A stretch of DNA of 64,000 bases from an uncultured Spartobacteria bacterium (lineage in GTDB: Bacteria; Verrucomicrobiota; Verrucomicrobiia; Chthoniobacterales; Chthoniobacteraceae), in NCBI GenBank assembly GCA_903929475.1, contig CAIYUV010000122.1:28317-92316 (forward strand), read 5' to 3'. Position 1 is the first letter of the stretch; each line of letters opens with the position of its first letter. The notes below the pieces were generated by a model that worked only from the letters and a program-made list of their open reading frames with translations, did no database searches and was not told the origin of the DNA. The position numbers and the translations under genes are program-made. Shown in pieces: positions 1 through 8,976 of this stretch.

Positions 1-823
1 TGACGAGTGCTTTGTTCACGCTCACCCATGCGCGGCCTTCCTTGTCGGCGAGCTTTGCCGAAATGCGGTCGGCGGTTTCTTCGAGATGTTCCTTCGCGCG
101 ACCGATGGTGCCGTTGCGATAAATCGCCCACGTGAGCGACGGCCCGATGTAGCTGTAGGCGACCGTGACGACGCCCGGCGCGAGCACGCCCGCAGCTTCC
201 AAAGCGTCCATCCACATCTCCCAATCTTCGCCGCCCATGACCGCGACCGTGTCCGCGATGTCCGCATCGCTTGCGGGCTCGATGTTCACTTCGCTCACGA
301 TGCCGCGATCGGTGTCCACGGTCTTGTTGGAATACGCTGCGCCGATGGGTTTCAGGCAGCTTTTGTGCGTGACGCCCGTGCGCGGATTCGTGCGGCGGGG
401 CGAGGCGAGGGAGTAAATGACGGCGTCCACCTGACCGAGGTCGGCCTTGATTGTGGCGATGACCTGCTCCTTCACCGCGTCGGAAAATGCGTCGCCATTG
501 ATGCTCTTCGCATACAGACCGGCGGCGTGCGCCTCGCGCTCGAAGGCGACCGAGTTATACCATCCCGCCGTGCCCGTGCGATCCGGCTCCGGTGGTTTTT
601 CAAAGAACACGCCGAGTGTGGCTGCGCCGCCCGCAAACGCTGGAACGATGCGGCTCGCGAGGCCGTAGCCGGTGCTGGAACCAATCACGAGCACACGCTT
701 TGGCGCGCTCGCGATGGGGCCTTTGCTGCGCACGTATTCGATTTGCTGGCGCACGTGGGCCGCGCAGCCGTCGGGGTGCGATGTAGTGCAGATGAAACCG
801 CGAATCTTGGGCTTGATGATCAT
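1..823 (-). CDS. fabV: Enoyl-ACP/trans-2-enoyl-CoA reductase FabV (C-terminus beyond window)
   Basis: Not in the ORF track because its stop lies outside the window. Reading the minus strand from the ATG at 823 gives [14 protein letters not shown], the usual FabV N-terminus. A Rossmann segment [17 protein letters not shown] follows, and then the FabV catalytic signature Y-x8-K, visible as [10 protein letters not shown] near residue 238. FabV uses NADH to reduce the enoyl-ACP double bond in the last step of each fatty-acid elongation cycle and is the triclosan-tolerant replacement for FabI. About 274 of roughly 400 family residues are present. It is transcribed away from the secreted-protein gene that begins near 920. 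Confidence 0.93.
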   Translation of the reverse strand, partial: MIIKPKIRGFICTTSHPDGCAAHVRQQIEYVRSKGPIASAPKRVLVIGSSTGYGLASRIVPAFAGGAATLGVFFEKPPEPDRTGTAGWYNSVAFEREAHAAGLYAKSINGDAFSDAVKEQVIATIKADLGQVDAVIYSLASPRRTNPRTGVTHKSCLKPIGAAYSNKTVDTDRGIVSEVNIEPASDADIADTVAVMGGEDWEMWMDALEAAGVLAPGVVTVAYSYIGPSLTWAIYRNGTIGRAKEHLEETADRISAKLADKEGRAWVSVNKALV

Positions 824-919
824 GCTCAGACGGTGCGCGAGCGCCGCGCGGGGCGTCGAGGTTTTTTCTGGTGTGAACCATTGTTGGAAATGCGGGAACG
901 GCCCGCTAGCATCCGCGAT

Positions 920-1711
920 GTGAAACTTCGTGGCATCCTTTTGATCCTATCCATTTTCGTCGGCTCAGCGCTGGCGCAGAAACCAACACCCAAGCCTGCG
1001 CCCGCTCCCGCGCTCGATGAAAACACGGCGCTCGGCGCGCTGCGTCAGCTCCCGAAGGACGCTGCAAAACGTCTCGCCCGCATCGAAGCGCGCGACGGCA
1101 ACCCGTGGCCGCAGCGCTGGTATTTGCTCGTGCATGATCCCGCCCAGCCGCGCGGGTTGCGCGAATTTGTCTTCGCCGACGGCAAGCTCGTCACCGCACG
1201 CACGCTCTCGCAATTCGCCGACACGCTGAAAGCGACCGACGTCATCGGCGACACCGTCGCAAAAGTGAACAGCGATCAGGCCGCCGGCATCGCCGGGCAA
1301 TACGCGCTCACCAACGCCGTGCGCCTCGGCACCGTGAACTACGAACTTTCCAAAACGAGCGCCGGAATCGTGTGGCAGCTCACCTGCCTCGATCCGCAGG
1401 GCAACCAGCTCGGAGTCCTCATCGTCAACGCCACGAAGGGCGGCGTGCTCAGCCACGAGGGTTTTGAAAAAGCACCCGTCACCGCAGCGCCCGCACCAAC
1501 TCCCGAACCGAAAACCGTCGCGCCGCGTCCCGTCGTCACTGCCACGCCCGCGCCAAAACAAACGCCGAAGCCTGCGCCTAAACCCGCCGAGGCAGAGCCG
1601 CCAAAACCCGTCATCATTTCCACACCCGCAGCAACCCCGGCACCCACTCCAAAGCCCGGCGTCGGCAAACGTGTCGGCGATTCGGTGCGTAAACTTTTCG
1701 GCAGCGAATAG
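920..1711 (+). CDS. Secreted hypothetical protein with Pro/Ala/Lys-rich C-terminal tail
   Basis: I do not recognise a family. The ORF track runs from 86, but the first 800 bases lie over fabV. The likely start is the GTG at 920 ([20 protein letters not shown]), which gives a clean signal peptide ending at ALA-Q; an in-frame ATG at 890 is the alternative. The mature part is a compact domain of about 150 residues ([17 protein letters not shown], then a [13 protein letters not shown] strand), followed by about 70 residues of PAPTPEPK-type low complexity and a short basic tail ending RKLFGSE. It is probably periplasmic or surface-exposed. One base separates its stop from the next ATG, so the two genes are probably co-transcribed. 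Confidence 0.7.
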   Translation: MKLRGILLILSIFVGSALAQKPTPKPAPAPALDENTALGALRQLPKDAAKRLARIEARDGNPWPQRWYLLVHDPAQPRGLREFVFADGKLVTARTLSQFADTLKATDVIGDTVAKVNSDQAAGIAGQYALTNAVRLGTVNYELSKTSAGIVWQLTCLDPQGNQLGVLIVNATKGGVLSHEGFEKAPVTAAPAPTPEPKTVAPRPVVTATPAPKQTPKPAPKPAEAEPPKPVIISTPAATPAPTPKPGVGKRVGDSVRKLFGSE

Positions 1712-1712
1712 C

Positions 1713-3086
1713 ATGACTCCTCTCGCCCGCTCGCTCACAAAACTGCTCGGCCAAGGCATCGTCCGCGACGACCCGGCCACGCTCGCCACGCACGCGACGG
1801 ATCGCTGGTTCGCATCCCGCAAGCCGGATGTTGTCGTGCTCGCAAAGACCCGCGCACACGTCGAAGCGACGCTCGCTTTCGCCAACAAACGCGGAATCCC
1901 CGTGACTCCACGCGGCGCGGGCTACGGCTACGTCGGCGGCTGCGTGCCGTCGCACGGCGGCATCGCGCTCAGCGTCGCGCGCATGAACCGCATCAAGGAA
2001 ATCCACGTCGCCAATGGAGTCGCAGTCGTGCAGCCGGGCGTCATCACCGGCGAGTTGCAGGCGGCAGTGCGAGCAAAGGGACTTTTCTATCCGCCCGATC
2101 CCGCGTCGCTCGCCGATTGCAGCATCGGCGGCAACATCGCCACCAACGCCGGCGGGCCGCGCTGTTTGAAATACGGCGTCACGCGCCACTACGTGCTCGG
2201 CCTCGAAGTCGTGCTCGCCGACGGGCGCGTCCTCCACTGCGGCGGGCGCACTCACAAAAACAAACAGGGCTTTGATCTCATCGGTTCCTTCGTCGGCAGC
2301 GAAGGACTGCTCGGCGTCGTCACCGAAGCCACGCTGCGCCTGCTCCCCCACCCTCCCGCACGCGCCACGCTCGCCGCGAGCTTCCGCACTTTCCGCGCAG
2401 CAGCGGATGCCGTGCAGCAAATTTTCGCCGCCGGATTCCTGCCGTGCGCACTGGAAATCGCCGACCCTTTCACGCTGAAAAGCGCACGCGAATTCCTCGG
2501 ACGCGAGATCGCACCCGGCGCGCAATCGCTCGTGCTCGTCGAATTGGATGGCCAGGTGGACTCCGTGAAAAGCGAGTCCGCCGCCGTCGCAAAACTACTG
2601 CGGAAAATTGACGCCATCCGCGTGCTCAGCGCATTCGGCGACGAGGAATCCGAAAAACTCTGGGGCCTCCGCCGCGCCTACAGCGCATCGCTCAAAGCCA
2701 CCGGCCTCACGAAGCTGAACGAAGACATCGTCGTCCCGCGTGGCCAGCTAGTCGCGCTCGCGGAATTTGGCGAACACCTCGCAAAAAAACACGGTTACCC
2801 CGTCGCGTGCTTCGGCCACGCGGGCGATGGCAACATCCACGTCAACATCATGGCCGCGAACTACCACGAAGACCGCCGCGTGAAAGCCAAAGTGGATCGC
2901 GCGCTCGACGAACTTTTTACATGGGTGCTGAAACACGACGGTGTCATCACCGGCGAACACGGCATCGGCCTCGCCAAAAAACCATGGTGGCCCCAAGCCT
3001 TGGACAAAGTAGGCCGCGACGTCCACCGCGCCCTCAAAACCGCGCTCGATCCAAAAGGAATCCTGAACCCCGGAAAGTTCGTCTGA
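1713..3086 (+). CDS. FAD-linked oxidase, GlcD/D-lactate dehydrogenase-like
   Basis: 457 residues from the ATG at 1713; the longer ORF-track start would overlap the upstream gene. The N-terminal half is a PCMH-type FAD-binding domain (VTPRGAGYGYVGG, then CSIGGNIATNAGGPRCLKYGVT). The C-terminal half is the FAD-oxidase C domain with the hallmark GHAGDGNIHVNI and TGEHGIGLAKKPW. The family oxidises D-2-hydroxy acids such as glycolate or D-lactate and passes electrons to another carrier. There is no GlcE/GlcF partner here, so the substrate cannot be assigned. It faces the epimerase gene with 3 bases between the stops. Confidence 0.9.
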   Translation: MTPLARSLTKLLGQGIVRDDPATLATHATDRWFASRKPDVVVLAKTRAHVEATLAFANKRGIPVTPRGAGYGYVGGCVPSHGGIALSVARMNRIKEIHVANGVAVVQPGVITGELQAAVRAKGLFYPPDPASLADCSIGGNIATNAGGPRCLKYGVTRHYVLGLEVVLADGRVLHCGGRTHKNKQGFDLIGSFVGSEGLLGVVTEATLRLLPHPPARATLAASFRTFRAAADAVQQIFAAGFLPCALEIADPFTLKSAREFLGREIAPGAQSLVLVELDGQVDSVKSESAAVAKLLRKIDAIRVLSAFGDEESEKLWGLRRAYSASLKATGLTKLNEDIVVPRGQLVALAEFGEHLAKKHGYPVACFGHAGDGNIHVNIMAANYHEDRRVKAKVDRALDELFTWVLKHDGVITGEHGIGLAKKPWWPQALDKVGRDVHRALKTALDPKGILNPGKFV

Positions 3087-3089
3087 GCC

Positions 3090-4097
3090 CTACGCCACGT
3101 TCACCACACTTGCGCGGCCGCTTTTTTGCGTCGCGACGATCTCGTCGTGGATCCATGCGTAGGTCTTTTCGAGGCCGGCGCGCAGGCGGATGTTTGGCTC
3201 CCAGCTGAATACTTTTTGGATGAGCGTGTTGTCAGAGTTGCGACCGTTCACGCCCTTCGGTGCGTCGAGTTTGTAGCGGCGTTTCAGCTTGATGCCCGCG
3301 ATGTCCTCCACCACATCCACGAGCTGGTTGATGCTTACTTTTTCCGAGCTGCCGATGTTGATCGGCTCGATGAAATCGGAGCGCGTAAGCATCTGCGTGC
3401 CGTGTAAGCAGTCGTCAATATACATGAAGCTGCGCGTCTGGTGTCCGTCGCCCCAAATCTCGATGTCGTGCTTCCCGCTCAGCTTCGCCTGGATGACTTT
3501 GCGGCACACCGCCGCCGGAGCTTTCTCGCGTCCGCCGTCGTAAGTCCCGTTCGGGCCATAGACGTTGTGATACCGCGCCACGCGCGTCGGGATTTTGAAG
3601 TCCTCGCGGAAATGCCGGCACATGCGCTCGCTGAAAAGCTTCTCCCAGCCGTAGCCATCCTCGGGCAGCGCCGGATACGCATCCGCCTCCGCAAGCGCCG
3701 TCACGTTGGGGTCCTTCTGCTTGTCGCCGTTATACACGCACGCGCTCGATGCGTAGAAAAACCGCTCCACGCCGCCCGCCTTCCGGGCCGCCATGAGCAG
3801 GTGCGTGTTGATGAGCACCGTCAACATGCACAGCCCCTTGTTCAATTCGATGAAACCCATCCCACCCATGTCCGCCGCCAGATTGTAAATCCAGTCGCAG
3901 CCCGGCACCACTTTCTCGCAAGCATCGAGCCGGCTCAGATCGAGGTGAAAATTCTCCACGTCATCGAAACGCTGATACCATTGGTCGAAAGGCTTGATGT
4001 CCACCGCGCAGATGGACTTCGCGCCCTGTCGGCGCAAATCAGCAACAAGATGACCGCCGATAAAACCACCGGCACCGCAAACGAGGACTTTGTTCAT
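3090..4097 (-). CDS. NAD-dependent epimerase, GDP-mannose 3,5-epimerase-like
   Basis: 335 residues from the ATG at 4097 (MNKVLVCGAGGFIGGHL), chosen because the Rossmann GxxGxxG sits right after it; the ORF track begins 9 residues earlier. It is an extended short-chain dehydrogenase with YGWEKLFSERM supplying the catalytic Tyr-x3-Lys. Segments NLAADMGGMGFI, YGPNGTYDGGREKAPAA and IWGDGHQTRSFMYIDDC match the pattern I know from GDP-mannose 3,5-epimerases, which make GDP-L-galactose. The neighbouring WecG-type glycosyltransferase on the same strand suggests a role in surface polysaccharide synthesis. The exact substrate is inferred from motifs. Confidence 0.87.
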   Translation of the reverse strand: MNKVLVCGAGGFIGGHLVADLRRQGAKSICAVDIKPFDQWYQRFDDVENFHLDLSRLDACEKVVPGCDWIYNLAADMGGMGFIELNKGLCMLTVLINTHLLMAARKAGGVERFFYASSACVYNGDKQKDPNVTALAEADAYPALPEDGYGWEKLFSERMCRHFREDFKIPTRVARYHNVYGPNGTYDGGREKAPAAVCRKVIQAKLSGKHDIEIWGDGHQTRSFMYIDDCLHGTQMLTRSDFIEPINIGSSEKVSINQLVDVVEDIAGIKLKRRYKLDAPKGVNGRNSDNTLIQKVFSWEPNIRLRAGLEKTYAWIHDEIVATQKSGRASVVNVA

Positions 4098-4168
4098 AGA
4101 GTTTCTTGGAAAAAGGGGCCGCAACTCTCGTCATCCGCGCTCACACTGCAAGCGGAGAGTTCACGCCT

Positions 4169-4525
4169 TCATTTCGTAAATCTGTCAATGATCCCGAAAC
4201 CGAGCGCGGCGATGAAACCGTTCACCATAGCAAATGCGCCCCACCAAACAGGAATGCCTACAATCCGTAGGGGCCATCTTTTCTCACGGAAAGAAAAGAC
4301 GACTGCCGGAACCAATGTAGCCACATAAAATACCATCGCCGAAAGTAACAGCGCATGGAAACCAGCATCTTGGTATGTGGGTGGGTGGCTCGCTAATTTT
4401 GCGCGAAAGAACGCGTATGACACTGGATAGACAATGGCAACGGCAAGCGTTGGTAAAAACACTATCAACCACTGCCAGTATTTTAGGCCAAATAAACGCG
4501 GTGATGTGCTGGGAGATTCATTCAT
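4169..4525 (-). CDS. Small integral membrane protein, unknown function
   Basis: 118 residues starting MNESPSTSPRLFGLKYWQW. The ORF track hides it as the end of a longer reading frame, but the ATG at 4523-4525 overlaps the glycosyltransferase stop as ATGA, a normal translational-coupling arrangement. It has three probable membrane segments (LIVFLPTLAVAIVYPVSYAF, then ALLLSAMVFYVATLVPAVV, then a Gly/Ala-rich helix near the C-terminus). The sequence is slightly less GC-rich than its neighbours. No family recognised; coupling suggests it works with or was acquired next to the glycosyltransferase. Confidence 0.65.
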   Translation of the reverse strand: MNESPSTSPRLFGLKYWQWLIVFLPTLAVAIVYPVSYAFFRAKLASHPPTYQDAGFHALLLSAMVFYVATLVPAVVFSFREKRWPLRIVGIPVWWGAFAMVNGFIAALGFGIIDRFTK

Positions 4526-5310
4526 GAAAGCGGATGATTCTCTTCGCCGATAGGATACTTTTTCAGGCCGGTGCGCTGGAGGAAGATTCGGAAGAGGTAG
4601 GTGGGGACGATGACGGCGTAGCGTTTCCAAAGGCGGCGCGGGTCGCTGAGGACGCGGTGGAACCATTGGAGGCCGACGCGCATCATCCAGCGAGGGGCTT
4701 CTTTGATGCGGCCTGTGTGGAAGTCGAATGCGGCGCCGACTCCGAACATGAGGGTGGTTTCGAGCTTGGGGAGATTTTCGGCCATGAAGCGCTCTTGTTT
4801 TGGCGTGCTGAGGCCGACCCAGATGATGTCGGTTTTTTTCTGCGCGATGTCGGCGGAAAGCGCGGCCTGCTCGGCTTCGTTGAGAGGGCGAAAGGGCGGG
4901 CAGTAGGTGCCGAGGATGCGGACGCCGGGGAAGCGGCGCTGCAATTCGTCGCGCAGCGCGTCGGCGACTCCGGGTGCTCCGCCGTAGAAATAGTGCGTGT
5001 ATTTTCCGTCCTGCGTAGCGGCCATGATGCGGAGCATGAGGTCGGGGCCATAGACGCGGCTGACCCACTGGCCGAGCTGTCGGCGGCCCTGCCAGACGAG
5101 AGGCATTCCGTCGCACGTGTTGAGAAAGGCGTTGTTGAGGATCTGGCGAAAGGCCGGGTCGTTCTGTGCTTCATGCACGCCGTGGACGCCGGTGACGCAG
5201 ATGTATCCTTTTTGCCGCTGTGCGCAGGCTTCGAGCGTGGCGGCTGTGGCGATGTCGAGATCCATGGCGCTCATGGCGACACCGAGGACGTTGAATTTCT
5301 GAATGTCCAT
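4522..5310 (-). CDS. WecG/TagA/CpsF-family glycosyltransferase (GT26)
   Basis: 262 residues, normal for the family. Motifs in order: CVTGVHGVHEAQNDP, NTCDGMPLVW, YFYGGAPGVADAL, GTYCPPF, VGLSTPKQERFM and GVGAAFDFHTG. These enzymes transfer N-acetylmannosamine or a related sugar to a polyprenyl-linked intermediate on the cytoplasmic face of the membrane during polysaccharide or teichoic-acid assembly. It is followed by the small membrane protein (4-base overlap) and preceded by cca with a gap of 6 bases. Together with the epimerase it suggests a partial surface-glycan locus. Confidence 0.92.
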   Translation of the reverse strand: MDIQKFNVLGVAMSAMDLDIATAATLEACAQRQKGYICVTGVHGVHEAQNDPAFRQILNNAFLNTCDGMPLVWQGRRQLGQWVSRVYGPDLMLRIMAATQDGKYTHYFYGGAPGVADALRDELQRRFPGVRILGTYCPPFRPLNEAEQAALSADIAQKKTDIIWVGLSTPKQERFMAENLPKLETTLMFGVGAAFDFHTGRIKEAPRWMMRVGLQWFHRVLSDPRRLWKRYAVIVPTYLFRIFLQRTGLKKYPIGEENHPLS

Positions 5311-5316
5311 GCAGGG

Positions 5317-6624
5317 CTAAATGTTTTCTTTGATCCACTCTATGGCGGCATCGCGCGTGGTGAGGGTGCCTTCGAGCTGGAGGTTGGCGACGGTATCGAG
5401 GATTTGCTTAAAACGCGGGCCGGGGGTGATGCCGAGTTTCATGAGGTCGTGGCCGTTAACGAGGGGCGGAGGGATGAGCGGGGCGGCGGCAAATTCTTCG
5501 CGCTTGGCGCGGATGAAATCGTAGTTGTCCAACATGCCGTGGCTGCTGGTGCAATCCACGCGGTGGAGTTCGAGTTCGTCGTCGAAACCGTCGCGCGCCA
5601 TGAAGCGTTTGAGCTTGGCGACGCGCATTTCCTTCACGTCTTTGAAGACCATGTGATTGGCGACGGCGGAGACGGTGGCATCAATTTCCGCACGGCTGAA
5701 ACGAAGGCGCGTGAGGATTTCTTCGGTCATCGTCGCGCCGATCTTGTCGTGGCCGTTGAAGCGAATGCGGCCTGTGGGGTCCACGTTGTAGGTGGCGGGT
5801 TTGCCGATGTCGTGAAGCAGGACGCTAAAGACGAGCGGCACGCTGACTCGCTCTGGCAACAGCGCGAGCATGGCGCGTGTGTGAACGAAGACGTCGCCCT
5901 CGGGGTGAAATTGCGGCGGCTGTTCGCAGCCGCGCAGGATGAGAATTTCCGGCAGGACGTGCTGCATCAGGCCACTCTCGACGAGGAGGTCGAAGCCGCG
6001 CACGCGTGCGGGGGAGAGGAAGATTTTCACCAGCTCGTCGCGGATACGCTCGGCGCTCACGTCGTGAATGTCGCGCGCGTGTTCGAGGACGGCGGCCCAT
6101 GTTTTGGGTTCGATTTCAAAGCCGAGCACTGCGGCGAAACGAACGGCACGAAGCAGGCGGAGTTTGTCTTCGCGAAAACGCGCGACGGGATCGCCGATGG
6201 CACGGATGAGGCGGGCGGCGAGATCCACGCGGCCCGCGACGTAGTCTATGACTTCGCCAGCGATGGGATCGTAGAAGAGGCCGTTGATGGTGAAGTCGCG
6301 GCGCTCGGCATCGGTCTGCGGGTTGCTGAAGGTAACTTCCGTGGGGCGGCGACCATCCACGTATGCGCCGTCGCTGCGGAAGGTGGCGATTTGAAAGTCG
6401 TGATCATTTTCGTGGACGACGATGACGCCGAAATGCGCGCCGACCGCATAGGTGCGCGGGAAAAGCGCCTGAACTTGCTCGGGTCGTGCATCGGTCGCGA
6501 TGTCGTAGTCGTGCGGCTCGTGGCCGAGGAGCATGTCGCGCACGCTGCCACCGGCATAGAGCGCGGTGTAGCCGGCCTCGCGGAGGCGGCTGACGAGCGA
6601 ACGTGCGGTGGCTTCAAGTGACAT
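5317..6624 (-). CDS. cca: CCA tRNA nucleotidyltransferase
   Basis: 435 residues. The N-terminus has the class II nucleotidyltransferase core: GGSVRDMLLG near residue 25 and the catalytic DYDIAT, followed by ERRDFTINGLFYDP. The middle is the tRNA-binding region (DKLRLLRAVRFA). An HD domain follows (VLLHDIGKP), as in the bacterial poly(A)polymerase/CCA-enzyme branch with a phosphohydrolase-like domain. It adds or repairs the 3' CCA end of tRNA. The long plus-strand ORF at 4534-6621 is its shadow. Confidence 0.95.
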   Translation of the reverse strand: MSLEATARSLVSRLREAGYTALYAGGSVRDMLLGHEPHDYDIATDARPEQVQALFPRTYAVGAHFGVIVVHENDHDFQIATFRSDGAYVDGRRPTEVTFSNPQTDAERRDFTINGLFYDPIAGEVIDYVAGRVDLAARLIRAIGDPVARFREDKLRLLRAVRFAAVLGFEIEPKTWAAVLEHARDIHDVSAERIRDELVKIFLSPARVRGFDLLVESGLMQHVLPEILILRGCEQPPQFHPEGDVFVHTRAMLALLPERVSVPLVFSVLLHDIGKPATYNVDPTGRIRFNGHDKIGATMTEEILTRLRFSRAEIDATVSAVANHMVFKDVKEMRVAKLKRFMARDGFDDELELHRVDCTSSHGMLDNYDFIRAKREEFAAAPLIPPPLVNGHDLMKLGITPGPRFKQILDTVANLQLEGTLTTRDAAIEWIKENI

Positions 6625-6683
6625 GGCTTGCGAAGATAGCCAAATACCCCGGTGCGTGCGCGAGTGAAATGCCGGAAAAAGAA

Positions 6684-6709
6684 GAAGGCCGGAGTTTCCT
6701 CCGGCCTTC
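6684..6709 (-). terminator. Rho-independent terminator
   Basis: A perfect 11-bp stem, GAAGGCCGGAG / CTCCGGCCTTC, with a 4-base loop lies 33 bases after the stop of the small membrane protein at 6742. On the minus strand the hairpin is followed by TTCTTTTT, which fits termination of the 7650 to 6742 transcript before cca. Confidence 0.8.
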
Positions 6710-6741
6710 GACTGTTTGAATTTCGCGAGCGATGAAGCGAC

Positions 6742-7191
6742 TCAGGGATTCTTTTTCTCTTCCTTCTTGTCTTCCTTCTTGTCTTCCTTCTTCTCCTCTT
6801 TTTTGTCGTCCTTCTTGTCCTTCTTTTCGGTGGCGGCAGGGCCGGAATCTGTGGAGGCGATGCCGTAGGTTTTCACAATGAGCTGGGCGTCCTTGTCTCC
6901 GCTATCGGCGATTTCAAGAAGGTCTTTCATGATTTCACCAAACTGCTTTTGCGTCTGCTCGGCTATGGCGACGTTTTGCTTGTTTTGTTCGAGCGACTTC
7001 TCGTTGTTCTCGCGCTGCTTCTTCCGTGCTTCAATTACTTCCTTGTTGTATTTGTTCTGCCACTCGAGGTTCTCGGCGGTTTGTTTTGCGCCCCCGTAGT
7101 TGAGGTAGAAAAATAGCGAAAATGCCAGGGCGATGAGTGTCAGCGGGAGGTGGATGCTGAAAAATGGGTTCTGTTCTTCTTTGGTGTCCAT
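6742..7191 (-). CDS. Single-pass membrane coiled-coil protein with KKEEKKEDKK tail
   Basis: 149 residues, no family recognised. A short N-terminus is followed by one membrane helix (LPLTLIALAFSLFFYLNYGG). A probable coiled coil rich in Glu, Lys, Asn and Gln comes next, then a folded-looking segment (IMKDLLEIADSGDKDAQLIVKTYG). The last 30 or so residues are almost only Lys, Glu and Asp. It is the second gene of a pair with the 7204-7650 gene, separated by 12 bases, and shares its membrane-helix-then-coil topology. A strong terminator follows. A role in an envelope scaffold is speculation. Confidence 0.7.
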   Translation of the reverse strand: MDTKEEQNPFFSIHLPLTLIALAFSLFFYLNYGGAKQTAENLEWQNKYNKEVIEARKKQRENNEKSLEQNKQNVAIAEQTQKQFGEIMKDLLEIADSGDKDAQLIVKTYGIASTDSGPAATEKKDKKDDKKEEKKEDKKEDKKEEKKNP

Positions 7192-7203
7192 GGTAGTAAA
7201 AAT

Positions 7204-7650
7204 TTAGCGTGCTGGTGCTGGTGTGGCAGCCGGGGCTACAGCAGGTGCTGGCGCACTTGCTCCTCCTTGTTGGGCTTTGAGTTTCTCGGCCTGCTCGTCA
7301 ATTTGCTTCACCTGCTCGGGTTTGAGGATAAAGCCGTCAAGCTTCTGGCGGATGAGGATTTTTTCGAGCTTTTCGTTCTTATTCTTGGCAGCGAAATAAC
7401 CGATATTGGTAAGGATTTCGCGTCCTAGCTTCTGAGCGATATTGGCTCCCGTCTGGATGATCTGTTGCTGGCGATTAATATCTTGCTGTTGAATCGAGAT
7501 GGCGTCATCGAGACTTTTAATCTCCTGCTGCTGCTTGAGGATATCGCCGGAGATTTGCTGATTGGAACGGCCTTTGTATAAATAAAGACCGCTAAAAGCG
7601 AGGCAGACGACTGCCATGATGGTGGATACGAAGAAGGGGATATTTTTCAT
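7204..7650 (-). CDS. Single-pass membrane coiled-coil protein with Pro/Ala tail
   Basis: 148 residues, first gene of a two-gene unit. One N-terminal membrane helix (FFVSTIMAVVCLAFSGLYLY) is followed by a Gln-rich predicted coiled coil (ISGDILKQQQEIKSLDD and onward), a short globular region and a C-terminal APAPAVAPAATPAPAR linker-like tail. Length and topology match the downstream partner, so the two may associate. No catalytic motif is visible. The minus-strand terminator after the partner suggests a dedicated bicistronic message. Confidence 0.7.
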   Translation of the reverse strand: MKNIPFFVSTIMAVVCLAFSGLYLYKGRSNQQISGDILKQQQEIKSLDDAISIQQQDINRQQQIIQTGANIAQKLGREILTNIGYFAAKNKNEKLEKILIRQKLDGFILKPEQVKQIDEQAEKLKAQQGGASAPAPAVAPAATPAPAR

Positions 7651-7716
7651 TTTGGGCGCGGAGGTATCGGCTTGGAGCAGGGCTCAGTCAAGTATTTGTA
7701 ACGGAAAAATTCACCT

Positions 7717-8829
7717 CTATTTTCCGGGTTGCTGTTCGCGCATTTTCACGCCGAGGATGATTTTTTGCGCCTCGGCGCGGATGCCGGCGCGTATCTGGCG
7801 GTCAGCCTCCTGCGCGGCGGCGCTCGCCATTTCATCCACGGGCAGGACGACTGTAGTCACGGGGATGCACGACGGGATTTCGCCTGCGTGGTCTGCGAGG
7901 GCAAGGACGACAAGCTTGGAGGCGAGACCCTTGGCGTGAATGCGCGCGGCGAGGCCACAAGCGGCGGCTTCGCTGAGAGCGAAGACGGCGGTGGGAGAAG
8001 GGGTGTGCGCAAGTAGGGAATCGAAAGCCGCGACGCCTGCGGCAAAACTGAGGTCGCCCTGAAAAATATTTTGCGCGGCGATATTGAGGCTGAGTTCCAC
8101 CGTTGCGTGGCCGATCGCGCTGTTCAATTCCGCCAGCCGTGGCTCGGGGTTGCCGAATGGCCCGCCGACGATGGCCACGTGCTTGTGCCCGCTTTTTATG
8201 AAATGTCCGAAAGCTAGGCGCGCGGCGGCGAGGTAGTCGGGCACGATGCTCGTGGTGCCCGGAAATTGCGTCTCGTGCCCGAGTATGATGACCGGACATC
8301 CGCGCCGCTGCGCAATTCTACAAAGCGACGCGCTGGCTGTGCCGAGTGAGATGAATTTGGAACTCGTGCCGTTCTTGAGCGGCGGCGGGAGGCTGTCGTC
8401 ATCGGCGGTGTATTCGCGCGCCTCGTCGTAAAAGGAGACCGTGATGTTGCGCTGCGGTGATGCGGCGATGACCGCACCGGCGACGCGGGCGACGAAGGGA
8501 TTTGCCAGACCGCCGGGCACTTTCGTGGAGACGAGCAGGCTGGTGTCGCCGACTTCGGGATACATCCGCACGACGGCGCGCAGATCGTTCGGAACATAGT
8601 TCATCTCGCGGCAGACTTTGAAAACGCGCTCGCGTGTTTTTTCGCTCACTCGGATGCCGTAGTCGCGATCGTTGAGCAGCGAGGAAATTGCACCCTGAGA
8701 GACGCCCGCCGCCCTGGCGATGTGCGCCATGGTGATGGGCTTGGACAGACCGGCGCTGTTGCGCACGATCCGTGGGTCTGGGACTCCGCCGCCCTGCGCG
8801 GGAAGTCCTCCCTCTGTGGGCAAATTCAT
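7717..8829 (-). CDS. LacI-family transcriptional regulator
   Basis: 370 residues. After about 30 unusual N-terminal residues comes a LacI helix-turn-helix (ITMAHIARAAGVSQGAISSLLNDR) and hinge (RVFKVCREMNYVPND). A periplasmic-binding-protein-like sensor domain follows, with AARLAFGHFIKSGHKHVAIVGG and a C-terminal half ending in EMASAAAQEADRQI. Such proteins bind an operator as dimers and respond to a sugar or nucleoside. It diverges from the MMPL gene across 147 bases, but no sugar-uptake genes adjoin it, so neither ligand nor target can be inferred. A later start nearer the HTH is possible. Confidence 0.9.
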   Translation of the reverse strand: MNLPTEGGLPAQGGGVPDPRIVRNSAGLSKPITMAHIARAAGVSQGAISSLLNDRDYGIRVSEKTRERVFKVCREMNYVPNDLRAVVRMYPEVGDTSLLVSTKVPGGLANPFVARVAGAVIAASPQRNITVSFYDEAREYTADDDSLPPPLKNGTSSKFISLGTASASLCRIAQRRGCPVIILGHETQFPGTTSIVPDYLAAARLAFGHFIKSGHKHVAIVGGPFGNPEPRLAELNSAIGHATVELSLNIAAQNIFQGDLSFAAGVAAFDSLLAHTPSPTAVFALSEAAACGLAARIHAKGLASKLVVLALADHAGEIPSCIPVTTVVLPVDEMASAAAQEADRQIRAGIRAEAQKIILGVKMREQQPGK

Positions 8830-8976
8830 GACCTGCTATAAGTGCGGCTCGATGCGAAAAAACAAGAGCAAACTTGGGCTGACCGATGAAAAAGCCGTGC
8901 ACCCGCATGGCACGCGGGCTTGCAGTGGGCGGCGCTCGCTGCGAGACGGAGGCGATGCGAACGGAAAATTTGTCAC

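Noticed and set aside
86-889. N-terminal half of the 541-aa plus ORF
   Set aside because: Antisense to fabV; only the part from 890/920 on is protein-like.
4534-6621. 695-aa plus-strand ORF
   Set aside because: Exact antisense of the glycosyltransferase and cca genes; a GC-bias shadow with no domain.
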